A stretch of DNA of 19,719 bases, taken from the NCBI GenBank assembly GCA_937907025.1, contig CALESJ010000014.1:1-19719 (forward strand), in the 5' to 3' direction. Positions 13,055 to 19,719 of the stretch are shown here, piece by piece; position 1 is the first letter of the stretch, and every line of letters begins with the position of its first letter. The translations under genes were made by a program, and so were the position numbers. This DNA comes from an uncultured Faecalibacterium sp. (GTDB taxonomy: Bacteria > Bacillota > Clostridia > Oscillospirales > Ruminococcaceae). The notes under the pieces are model-generated. The model was given only the letters and a program-made list of their open reading frames with translations. It was not told the origin of the DNA and did no database searches.

Positions 13055-16000
13055 ATGAAACTCAAATTCAAATCCCAGGAGTTCCAAACCCAGGCCGTCA
13101 ATGCAGTGGTGGATCTTTTTGCTGGCCAGGAGAAAACACGGAGCACATTCTCGGTCATGGAGGAAGCCCAGATCAATTTTCTAAATGAGCTGGGCCAGGG
13201 CAACGCCCTCTGTATCGACCAGGAAACGATGACTGCCAATATGCATACCGTCCAGAAGAGGAACAACCTGCCTCTGACCGATACCGCCGGAAACAGGCAG
13301 TTCTGCATCGAGATGGAAACTGGCACCGGCAAGACCTACGTTTACACCAAGACCATCTTTGAACTGAACCGTAAGTACGGCTTTACCAAATTTGTTATCG
13401 TCGTGCCGTCGGTGGCCATCCGGGAGGGAGTCTACAAATCCTTTCAAGTCACTCAGGAGCATTTCGGCCTGCAATATGACAATGTGCCCTGCCGATACTT
13501 CATTTACAACTCCGCCAAACTATCCGATGTGCGGCAATTCGCCACCAGCTCCAATATCGAAGTGATGATTATTAACATCGATGCGTTCAAGAAAGCAGAG
13601 AACATCATCAATCAGCCTCAGGATCGGCTGGGTGGCGAAACCGCCATGGGATTCATCCAGAATACTCACCCCATCGTCATCATTGACGAACCGCAGAGCG
13701 TAGATAACACCCCCAAGGCTAAAGAAGCCATTGCCGCGCTGTCCCCTCTGTGTGTGCTTCGGTACTCCGCTACCCACCGGGAGAAAATCAATCTGCTTTA
13801 CCGCCTGACTCCGGTAGACGCCTACCAGATGGGGCTGGTCAAACAGATCGCCGTATCCTCCAATCAGGTTGCAGGTGGCTTCAATCAGGCCTATGTGCGG
13901 CTGCTTTCCGTCAGCAACGACAAGGGCTTTAAAGCCCGGGTGGAGTTGGATGTGAAGGGCAAGACTGGAGTCGTGACCCGCAAAGCCATGACCGTCAAGC
14001 CAGGAGATGATTTATTTCTGCTTTCCGGCCAACGGGAACTGTATGAGGGCTACACCGTTGCAGGAATTGACTGCACTCCCGACTTTGAACATATCGAGTT
14101 TGGCAATACCCAGGAGGTCAAGCTGAGCAAGGCCATCGGCGATGTGGACGAGAATATCATCAAGAAGGCGCAGATCCGACGCACCATCGAAACCCATCTG
14201 GACAAAGAGCTGCGGTATCTGGACAAGGGCATCAAGGTTCTATCCCTGTTCTTCATCGACAAGGTAGACAAATACCGTCATGGGGATGGCACCCCCGGCA
14301 TCTATGCCACCATGTTTGAGGAATGCTACCAGGAGCTTATAGCAAAGCCTAAATACGCCGTCCTCCGGGAGCGATTCACCACAGATGTGAGCAAAGTACA
14401 TAACGGCTACTTCTCTCAGGATAAAAAAGGCCGTCTGAAGGATACCAAGGGCGACACCCAGGCCGATGATGACACCTACAACACCATCATGCGAGACAAG
14501 GAGTGGCTTCTCAGCTTTGAGTGTCCGCTGCGGTTTATTTTCTCCCACTCGGCGCTGCGGGAAGGCTGGGACAACCCCAACGTGTTCCAGGTCTGCACCC
14601 TGATCGAACAGAAGTCCACCTTTACCTGCCGCCAGAAGGTGGGCCGTGGCCTACGCCTATGCGTCAACCAGGACGGCGAACGCATCGAGGACAAGAACAT
14701 CAATGTCCTTCACGTCATGGCAAACGAGAGCTTTTCCGAGTTTGCTTCCACCCTCCAGAAAGAGATTGAGGACGAAACCGGCGTGAAGTTTGGTGTGCTT
14801 CAGCTCAGTCTGTTTTCCGGCATGGTATATGAGGCCCGCCGGGACATAGAGAAGCAGGTAACAACTGAACAGGCCAAAGCGGTAGTGGAGGCTCTGAGAA
14901 CCGCCGGTGTGATTGACGAGTCTGGTCAGGTGGCCGCTGCAATCAAGCCCAAGGAAATCGAACTGCCCAAGGCACTGGAGCCGGTCAAGGAAGTGGTACA
15001 GGAGATCGTGGAAAAGGCCCGGCCTGTGGCGGTGGAATCTCTGGCAGGAACGACCTACACGGAAACCGTAGTGGAAGAGCATACGGTCAGCCACGAGGAA
15101 GCCGCTGAGCTGCTTCAACATTTTGAGCGGAAAGGGTATATTACCAGCACCGGCAAAGTCAAGGACACCATGAAAAACGCCCTGAAAAACGGAACCCTTG
15201 ACCTACCGAAAAAATATGAATCGGCCAGAGAGCGGTTTGAGAGCATCATTGCCAATGCCGACCGGAGGCCCCCGGTACGGGACGCCTCCCGCGATGTGGT
15301 GGTACATCTCAACAAGCAGGTCATGCTCTCCCCAGAATTTCTGGACCTGTGGAGCAAAATCAAACAGAAAACCGCTTATCGGGTAAGCATCGACACTGAG
15401 CAGCTGGTAAAGAACTGTGTCAGAGCTCTTCATGAAATGCCCTTTATCCCCAAAACCCGACTGGTGTCCCAGACTGCCGACATTCATATTGAGCAGGCTG
15501 GAATCAGCCACATACAACGGGAAATGCGGACAACAGAGATAGCCAACGATTATCAGGCGCTGCCAGACATCATTACCGCTATCAGCGATGAAACGCTGCT
15601 GACTCCGGCCACTATCAAACGGATTCTGATAGAGAGCGGACGGTGCGGGGATTTCCTCAATAACCCAGAGGCATTTCTGGAGCAAGCCGTAGAGCTGATT
15701 CGCAGCCACCGCCACGCCCTGGCTATCGACGGTATCCGCTATGTGAAGCTGGACGGCCAGGAATATTATGTGCAGGAAATCTTCGATACCACTGAGTTGC
15801 TTGCCAACTTGGATCGGAACGCCGTAAAGGTGGAACACAGCGTCTATGACTATGTGGTGTATGACAGCTCCACGGTGGAGAAGCCGGTGGCGGTAGCCTT
15901 GGACAACGACCCGGATGTGAAGATGTTCTTCAAGATTCCCAGCCGCTTCAAAATTGAAACCCCTATTGGCACGTATAACCCTGACTGGGCTGTGTATCTG

Positions 16001-16183
16001 AATAAGAACGGAGAGGAAAAGCTATACTTTGTTCTGGAAACCAAGGGTGATACCAACTTTATGCATCTGAAAACCAGTGAGCAACTGAAAATCCACTGCG
16101 GCAAACAGCATTTTAAAGCATTGGGCGCCGGCGTGGAACTGGAAACAGCCACCAGCTGGGCGGAGCTGAGAGAACGTATTTAA
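13055..16183 (+). CDS. res: Type III restriction endonuclease helicase-nuclease subunit (Res)
   Basis: The 1042-residue protein has Walker A ETGTGKT (88-94), motif II DEPQ (211-214), motif III SATH (238-241) and motif VI VGRGLRL (about 528-534), the SF2 helicase set of Res proteins. Near the C-terminus PD (976-977) is followed by ETK (995-997), the PD-(D/E)XK nuclease that cuts DNA after Mod-guided recognition. Residues about 650-740 are Glu/Lys-rich and include a small helical repeat-like linker. The gene starts six bases after the RES gene with only a weak AAGG site, so coupling is likely. It is somewhat longer than EcoP15I Res (about 970). All catalytic motifs are intact, so the system is probably active. 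Confidence 0.93.
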   Translation: MKLKFKSQEFQTQAVNAVVDLFAGQEKTRSTFSVMEEAQINFLNELGQGNALCIDQETMTANMHTVQKRNNLPLTDTAGNRQFCIEMETGTGKTYVYTKTIFELNRKYGFTKFVIVVPSVAIREGVYKSFQVTQEHFGLQYDNVPCRYFIYNSAKLSDVRQFATSSNIEVMIINIDAFKKAENIINQPQDRLGGETAMGFIQNTHPIVIIDEPQSVDNTPKAKEAIAALSPLCVLRYSATHREKINLLYRLTPVDAYQMGLVKQIAVSSNQVAGGFNQAYVRLLSVSNDKGFKARVELDVKGKTGVVTRKAMTVKPGDDLFLLSGQRELYEGYTVAGIDCTPDFEHIEFGNTQEVKLSKAIGDVDENIIKKAQIRRTIETHLDKELRYLDKGIKVLSLFFIDKVDKYRHGDGTPGIYATMFEECYQELIAKPKYAVLRERFTTDVSKVHNGYFSQDKKGRLKDTKGDTQADDDTYNTIMRDKEWLLSFECPLRFIFSHSALREGWDNPNVFQVCTLIEQKSTFTCRQKVGRGLRLCVNQDGERIEDKNINVLHVMANESFSEFASTLQKEIEDETGVKFGVLQLSLFSGMVYEARRDIEKQVTTEQAKAVVEALRTAGVIDESGQVAAAIKPKEIELPKALEPVKEVVQEIVEKARPVAVESLAGTTYTETVVEEHTVSHEEAAELLQHFERKGYITSTGKVKDTMKNALKNGTLDLPKKYESARERFESIIANADRRPPVRDASRDVVVHLNKQVMLSPEFLDLWSKIKQKTAYRVSIDTEQLVKNCVRALHEMPFIPKTRLVSQTADIHIEQAGISHIQREMRTTEIANDYQALPDIITAISDETLLTPATIKRILIESGRCGDFLNNPEAFLEQAVELIRSHRHALAIDGIRYVKLDGQEYYVQEIFDTTELLANLDRNAVKVEHSVYDYVVYDSSTVEKPVAVALDNDPDVKMFFKIPSRFKIETPIGTYNPDWAVYLNKNGEEKLYFVLETKGDTNFMHLKTSEQLKIHCGKQHFKALGAGVELETATSWAELRERI

Positions 16184-16208
16184 GGCAGATTCTGAAGGAT
16201 AATCTGCC
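16184..16208 (+). terminator. Hairpin directly after res
   Basis: GGCAGATT (16184-16191) and AATCTGCC (16201-16208) form an 8-bp stem with a 9-base loop immediately after the stop codon. No T-run follows, so it may stabilise the 3' end or be a weak terminator. The rest of the gap to 16288 holds nothing else I recognise. Confidence 0.45.
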
Positions 16209-16288
16209 TGCCCCAATCCCTAGCCTGCATGTAAAGGTTCTTGTAACCCGTCGGTACTGTTTGTGAAGCAGACATAGGAAAGCACCCT

Positions 16289-17452
16289 TTATGGGGTGAA
16301 CGAAGAATCTTCCACCGGTGCCAGCAGAGAATCAAACAACCCGGCAGCCTCCTCTTTGCAGATATCCTGCGGATGGCAGTAGGTTCGTTCCAGAAAGGCG
16401 GTATCTGCGTGTCCCAGCAGGTCGGCTGCTACCTGCTTGCTGGTGCCATGTTCCAGCAGATAGGTTGCGAAGAAATGCCGCATGGTGTGCAGGTGGTATT
16501 CCTCGGGAAAACCGTTCCGGTCATACAGATGCCGCAGGTGACGGCTGAAGCTGTCAGGATGAATCGCCTTCCCCTTACGCTGGAAAATCAAACCGTTCCA
16601 GTCAGCCCCGTTATTTTCCAGGGCCTGCTCAGTGAACAGCTCTCCCAGATCGTCGAAGACGATCTGCGGCATGACCACGATGCGGGTGCGGTGATTCTTG
16701 GTGTCACTTTCCAGCACACCCTGCCCTACCACAGTGCTGCGGGAATGTTGGATCTTCACCTGATTCCCGCCGTGCAGATCACACCATCGAAGGGCGCACA
16801 GCTCACCGCGGCGCAGGCCAGTGGAGAGGGCCATCAGGTAGTACACCCTATAAAGCAGCGGCTCCTGCAAAATGCACTGCAGGAGCTTTTGCATCTCCCA
16901 TTGTTGGGGAATACGCTGCTGTACCTTTTCCACCCGGACTTTTTCCACCCGGTGGGCAGGATTGTAGAGCAGGATGTCATTTTTCGCTGCGTCCTGCAGC
17001 ACCGCTGAAACGGCATCCAGATATTTATGTACGGTGTTTTCGCTCAGAGGCTTGCCGCCCCGCCCGGGACGCTTGCGCAGCTCCTCTGCAAATTCCTCCA
17101 GGACCATGGGTCGGATTTTGCAAAGCGGTAAACCGCCAATGAAAGGGTATGCCACATCCAACATTTTTCGGTAACCGGCCAGAGTACTGGCTTTGTATCG
17201 CTTGGCTGCCCTGTCCAGCCAATGCTCCGCGTAGGTCTCGAACTTGGTGTTTTCACTTTCGTCGATACCAGTACGGAATCGTTTTTCCAGTCGCTCAGCC
17301 TCTGCATAGACATATTGTTTGATACCGCGCTTTGGAATTTCCTTGGGAACATCAATGGTGCGTGCCTGCATCCGTTTTTTCCCTGTTGTGGTGTAGCCAT
17401 TACAAACTGTAATTTTATATTTTCTTTCTCCGCGTTGTTGAATATAAGCCAT
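16289..17452 (-). CDS. Tyrosine recombinase / integrase (second)
   Basis: The 387-residue integrase has an arm-binding N-terminus (MAYIQQRGERKYKITVCNGY), a core-binding domain (about 70-170) and a catalytic domain with Arg214 in TGLRRGE, Lys252, His322 and Arg325 in HTMRH, His348 in LLGH and Tyr358 in ERTYCHP. It is clearly different in sequence from the first integrase. The start at 17452 has AGGAGG seven bases upstream. The frame is open to 17569, but that part overlaps the end of the AAA ATPase gene and reads a repeat-rich string of His, Arg, Met and Thr, so it is rejected. It forms an operon with the RepA-like gene, 16 bases apart, a pairing typical of integrative elements that replicate. 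Confidence 0.93.
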   Translation of the reverse strand: MAYIQQRGERKYKITVCNGYTTTGKKRMQARTIDVPKEIPKRGIKQYVYAEAERLEKRFRTGIDESENTKFETYAEHWLDRAAKRYKASTLAGYRKMLDVAYPFIGGLPLCKIRPMVLEEFAEELRKRPGRGGKPLSENTVHKYLDAVSAVLQDAAKNDILLYNPAHRVEKVRVEKVQQRIPQQWEMQKLLQCILQEPLLYRVYYLMALSTGLRRGELCALRWCDLHGGNQVKIQHSRSTVVGQGVLESDTKNHRTRIVVMPQIVFDDLGELFTEQALENNGADWNGLIFQRKGKAIHPDSFSRHLRHLYDRNGFPEEYHLHTMRHFFATYLLEHGTSKQVAADLLGHADTAFLERTYCHPQDICKEEAAGLFDSLLAPVEDSSFTP

Positions 17453-17468
17453 GTGCGTTCCTCCTGCA

Positions 17469-18527
17469 TTATGACACCTGTGACAACAGTGACGGTGATG
17501 ACGGTTGTGACGGCACATCCGGTGCCTTGAGACCATTGTCATAAGCGTCATTGCCGTCATTCTCGTCATGCGGACGGCTGCAAAGCTGCAGAAGGCGCTG
17601 CTTGCTGGTACGCCGGGTACTCACCAAGATACCATACCTTGCCAGTTCCTCTTCGTGGCTCTGCAGGTATCGGGACAGCTGGGCAGGCCCCCATAAGCTT
17701 CCCTCATTTTCCAACTTGGCCGCCAGTTCGGTGGCAGTACCGGAAAACGGCTTGTCAGCCAACAAACGCTGCAAGGCGGGCAGGAGCTGGAGCATCTGCA
17801 ACTGCTCCGGTGAGCAGCCTCGGCTCCAGCGGCAGTCGGAAAAGTCCAGCGTCAGTTCCATATCTTCGATATCCCGTCCGGTGGCCGACAGTGTAGCTGT
17901 CCCCTCCTGGCGTTTTTGGCGGTCGAGAACGATTGTGCCGTCGGCGGCACCGTTCAGGCCGTTTGTTCCCGACAGCTGCTTGAAAGGATCCTTGTCCTCC
18001 TGCTTGCGCAGATGGTGCACAACCAGCAGACAGATATCGTTCCGGTCGGCCACCGCTTTCAAAGCAGAGGCATCCCGGTAGTCGATGCTGTAGGAGGGGC
18101 TGGCGCCGGTTGCCTCCCGGATTTTTTGCAGCGTGTCAATGATGACCAGCTTGATGCCCAGGTGTTCGGCCAGCATCTGATCCAGCTGCTGCTCCAGTCC
18201 GTGACCAATCAAATGAGCATGGCTGCAAAGATGCAGACCGGCGGGAGCTTCCTCGGTCAGTCGCAATGCGCGGATATGCAACCGCCGAGGGCCGTCCTCC
18301 AAAGAGATGTAAAGAACTTCGTTCCGCTTGGTCTTGAACCCCAGAAAGGGCTCTCCACGGCAGACGGCCAGACAGAGCTGCAGTGCCAGCCAGCTTTTTC
18401 CCACTTTTGGCGAACCACCCAGGAAATACAACCCGGGGGCCAGCAGATCTTCCACCACCCAAGGGATGGGTTCGATAGGCTGTTTGTAGAGTTCCTGGAG
18501 CGTATAGGTATTGAGTTCATCTAACAT
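17469..18527 (-). CDS. RepA-like AAA (RecA-fold) ATPase of an integrative element
   Basis: The 352-residue protein has Walker A GGSPKVGKS (37-45), LYISLEDG (72-79), Walker B LVIIDTLQ (127-134), a VVHHLRK sensor segment (169-175) and SGTNGLNGAADG (186-197). This is the AAA_25/RepA hexameric helicase pattern seen in plasmid replication and integrative-element proteins. The start at 18527 has AAAGGAA seven bases upstream; the longer frame to 18719 would read through a terminator hairpin. The last ~32 codons encode triplet repeats (HDE-NDG-NDA-YDN, then PSQ-PSS-PSL-LSQ) whose DNA forms iteron-like arrays. It is probably the replication initiator or helicase of the mobile element carrying the second integrase. 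Confidence 0.82.
   Translation of the reverse strand: MLDELNTYTLQELYKQPIEPIPWVVEDLLAPGLYFLGGSPKVGKSWLALQLCLAVCRGEPFLGFKTKRNEVLYISLEDGPRRLHIRALRLTEEAPAGLHLCSHAHLIGHGLEQQLDQMLAEHLGIKLVIIDTLQKIREATGASPSYSIDYRDASALKAVADRNDICLLVVHHLRKQEDKDPFKQLSGTNGLNGAADGTIVLDRQKRQEGTATLSATGRDIEDMELTLDFSDCRWSRGCSPEQLQMLQLLPALQRLLADKPFSGTATELAAKLENEGSLWGPAQLSRYLQSHEEELARYGILVSTRRTSKQRLLQLCSRPHDENDGNDAYDNGLKAPDVPSQPSSPSLLSQVS
17472..17568. repeat. Two opposed 9-bp iteron-like arrays inside the end of the RepA-like gene
   Basis: TGAC occurs at 17472, 17481, 17490, 17499 and 17508, exactly every 9 bp. In the other orientation GTCA occurs at 17538, 17547, 17556 and 17565, again every 9 bp. The arrays are separated by about 26 bp and point toward each other. 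They are in phase with codons, giving three-residue protein repeats, so a coding-repeat origin is also possible. Their position beside an initiator-like gene suggests an origin or accessory-protein binding site. Confidence 0.6.
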
Positions 18528-18554
18528 AGGACATTTCCTTTCTTGAAAATCTTG

Positions 18555-18612
18555 AAAAACAAAAAAAGCACCCGGTGCCCTCGACATTTCTGTCAAAGGC
18601 ACCGGGTGCTTT
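18555..18612 (-). terminator. Strong leftward terminator in the leader of the RepA-like gene
   Basis: A perfect 15-bp inverted repeat (AAAGCACCCGGTGCC at 18565-18579, partner at 18598-18612) has an inner GACA/TGTC stem. On the minus strand it is followed by a T-rich run (18567-18555). It ends only about 28 bases before the RepA-like start, leaving almost no room for a promoter after it. It either insulates the gene or acts as an attenuator. Confidence 0.75.
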
Positions 18613-19181
18613 GTATATATGATGGATTGAAAAAAGGGTACACTTTCCCCCTGTATCTTTTCAAAAATCAAAAAGCACGCGCCAATATGCGCTTTTATAA
18701 AAATCACTTGCACAAGCAAGTTCTATATTCAATAAAAGAAAAGTAGCAGTCCTGTTTGCCGCTCGCCCCCGGACTGGAGGAACACGATCGGCAGGGCGCC
18801 ACCGCCCGTTCACTTGCCAACATTGGAGGTCTAAAGATTGCAACCTGAAACGTGCAGCCCCATCTGACGTGTGGGGAAACCTGTGTATCATTGTCACCAC
18901 TCGAAAGGTCATGGCGGAAAGATCCCGGTGGCTTATGGAATCTTTCTTGGATCGTTGTGGAATCGCTCCGGCCATAGCGGCCATCCTGGCGCCAACATCT
19001 CTCGCTCTCTTTCCGTGGAACGTACCGATCGTGCTGAATATTCAATTTTCAAGGTCCTGAAATTACTTTTTACTATACACACCAAATATGAAATTTTCTT
19101 TGATGGATGTCACTTGTTTTTTCAAATGAAGGTCGCCGGCCTGCGGCAGCACAACGGGGTTTGGGGCGAGCCCCCAAATTT

Positions 19182-19201
19182 GCGTTTGGATATCCAAACG
19201 C
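19182..19201. repeat. Perfect 20-bp palindrome
   Basis: GCGTTTGGATATCCAAACGC reads the same on both strands. It may be a regulator site or a cruciform-forming element; there is no gene within 250 bases that clearly uses it. Confidence 0.6.
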
Positions 19202-19281
19202 TATGCTAGCAAAACCATCTGCCAGCAGGTGGGGGCTTTTGGGACCCCTCTTTCGTCCCAGTCGGTGGTAAAACCGGCTGG

Positions 19282-19310
19282 GAGAGTGAATCATGCTATG
19301 ATTCACTCTC
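19282..19310. repeat. Palindrome with 13-bp arms, copy 1
   Basis: GAGAGTGAATCAT and its reverse complement flank the triplet GCT. The central AGTGAATCAT arm is shared with copy 2 at 19336-19364. It is probably a member of a dispersed palindromic repeat family. Confidence 0.75.
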
Positions 19311-19335
19311 TGCCGACATTTCCTGTTCACTCAGA

Positions 19336-19364
19336 AAAAGTGAATCATAGCATGATTCACTTTT
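19336..19364. repeat. Palindrome with 13-bp arms, copy 2
   Basis: AAAAGTGAATCAT and its reverse complement flank the triplet AGC, the reverse complement of the centre of copy 1, so the two copies are in opposite orientation 25 bases apart. The outermost bases differ from copy 1 (AAAA instead of GAG) yet are still paired, a compensated change that suggests selection on the structure. Confidence 0.75.
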
Positions 19365-19428
19365 GGAAGAACCCTTGCTTCCATTTTTCAAAAAGCAGAG
19401 GGAAGTCCCTGCTGTTAGCACAGAAATC

Positions 19429-19437
19429 TGCTACAAT
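19429..19437 (+). promoter_or_regulatory. Extended -10 promoter of the DUF188 gene
   Basis: TGC-TACAAT gives the extended -10 pattern TGN-TANAAT about 45 bases before the start at 19482. No good -35 box is present at the right distance. Confidence 0.45.
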
Positions 19438-19481
19438 AAAAAGAAAACACTGCCCGTAAGTGGTGGTTGGAGGGGAATACA

Positions 19482-19719
19482 ATGCCAACAATTTTGATTG
19501 ACGCAGACGGCTGCCCGGTGGTGGACCTGACTGTGCGAATCGGCCGGGCCCACGGCGTGCCGGTGAAGATCCTGTGCGATACAGCCCACCGCATCCAGCG
19601 GGAGGGCGCCGAGACGCTGGTCTTTGACAAGGGCGCCGACAGCGTGGACTTTGCCCTGGTCAACCGGGTCACACCGGGGGATATCGTCATTACCCAGGAC
19701 TATGGCCTTGCCACCATGT
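19482..19719 (+). CDS. YaiI/YqxD family (DUF188, UPF0178) protein, 3' end outside window
   Basis: The first 79 codons are visible and open to the window edge. The protein begins MPTILIDADGCPVVDLTV, the DUF188 signature with the acidic IDADGCPV motif. It continues with AHRIQREGAETLVFDKGADSVDFALVNRV and VITQDYGLA, which match the conserved D-x-G-x-D and TQDYGLA blocks. The family has a PIN/NYN-like nuclease fold but no settled function, and is normally about 150 residues. GGAGGGG lies five bases before the ATG. It is probably a chromosomal gene flanking the island. Composition is GC-rich, like the CoaX-like gene. Confidence 0.85.
   Translation, partial: MPTILIDADGCPVVDLTVRIGRAHGVPVKILCDTAHRIQREGAETLVFDKGADSVDFALVNRVTPGDIVITQDYGLATM

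Larger units (their letters stand above)
18613..19481. other. Gene-free, structured stretch before the DUF188 gene
   Basis: No convincing gene is seen in nearly 0.9 kb. It holds a weak bulged hairpin (AAAAGC 18671-18676 with GCTTTT 18691-18696) and a minus-strand TTGAAAATTGAATA-like segment near 19036-19054 that resembles rRNA leaders or spacers. It also contains TTGGGG/CCCCAA (19161-19177), a 20-bp palindrome (19182-19201) and a hairpin TCCCAGTCGGT/ACCGGCTGGGA (19256-19283). Two long palindromes (listed separately) and AGCAG/CTGCT with GGGA/TCCC (19394-19413) follow. Frames of 60-113 codons here have no family resemblance and no good ribosome binding sites. Confidence 0.6.

Noticed and set aside
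7071..16183. Complete DISARM or BREX system
   Set aside because: A SNF2 helicase and an adenine methyltransferase are present, but no DUF1998 protein, phospholipase-D protein, PglZ or BrxC-type gene is found. Mod and Res motifs point to type III restriction.
16373..17008. 211-codon plus-strand frame opposite the second integrase
   Set aside because: It is antisense to an integrase with a full catalytic set, so it is a coding shadow.
17472..17568. CRISPR array
   Set aside because: The repeat unit is 9 bp with only four fixed bases and no spacers, so it is iteron-like and not CRISPR. No CRISPR array was seen elsewhere in the window.
17453..17569. N-terminal extension of the second integrase
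   Set aside because: The residues are a Met/Arg/His/Thr/Cys-rich reading of the 9-bp repeats in another frame; AGGAGG supports the start at 17452.
17916..18524. 202-codon plus-strand frame opposite the RepA-like gene
   Set aside because: It is antisense to a well-supported ATPase, with no motifs of its own.
18781..18840. T-box or RNase P RNA segment on the minus strand
   Set aside because: A GGGCGGTGGCGCCC-like stretch loosely recalls a T-box antiterminator, but the specifier stem and the usual TGGAACCGCG core are missing and no downstream aminoacyl-tRNA gene follows.
18704..19045. 113-codon minus-strand frame in the gene-free stretch
   Set aside because: Overlapping frames on both strands here are equally open, composition is Arg/Ser/Cys-rich and no ribosome binding site or family pattern is seen. 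It looks like non-coding, structured DNA.

Overview
The window most resembles a gut Clostridia genome of the Oscillospiraceae type (Faecalibacterium, Gemmiger or Subdoligranulum-like). This is inferred from moderately high GC in the backbone genes, strong AGGAGG-type ribosome binding sites, sigma-A promoters with 17-base spacers, and the gene families present. The genus is not proven by anything in the sequence. The backbone genes at the two ends are a CoaX-family gene on the left (300-1079) and a YaiI/YqxD (DUF188) gene cut by the right edge (19482 onward). Between them is about 18 kb of mostly accessory DNA.

Left part (1-5553). Two tandem leftward promoters with TTGACA boxes look like the control region of an rRNA or other strong operon just outside the window. 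The CoaX-like protein has lost all three active-site aspartates of the family. A strong promoter then drives only the 5' half of a tRNA-Arg, which breaks exactly at the end of the 7-base anticodon loop. About 160 bp later there is a complete tRNA-Arg(CCG) with its own terminator, so this is a used integration site. Next come an AT-rich DUF2971 gene, a SLOG/DUF1273 gene divergent from a small ribbon-helix-helix regulator with a dyad inside its promoter, and a leftward operon: GNAT, then a MazG-like/HhH-GPD fusion, then a DUF6998-like possible nuclease.

Central defence island (5564-18527). Two tyrosine recombinases, both on the minus strand, bracket a tightly packed plus-strand operon of five genes: SNF2-family helicase, SieB-like membrane protein, type III methyltransferase (Mod), RES-domain protein, and type III restriction helicase-nuclease (Res). 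Gaps are 3, -8, 13 and 6 bases, behind one promoter at 7004-7032. The helicase, Mod and Res genes are GC-rich. The SieB and RES genes, and the central target-recognition part of mod, are AT-rich, so the operon looks like a GC-rich restriction backbone with swapped-in modules. It may combine three defence layers: DNA restriction, membrane-level superinfection exclusion and a possible NAD-degrading RES effector. This combination is the best candidate here for an undescribed system.

Right part (16289-19719). The second integrase is paired with a RepA-like AAA ATPase. The last ~32 codons of the ATPase gene hold two opposed 9-bp-period arrays, five TGAC units and four GTCA units, that look like iterons. 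A strong leftward terminator lies in the leader of the ATPase gene. A gene-free stretch of nearly 0.9 kb follows, containing an rRNA-leader-like motif and several strong hairpins, including two copies of a 13-bp-arm palindrome, before the partial DUF188 gene.
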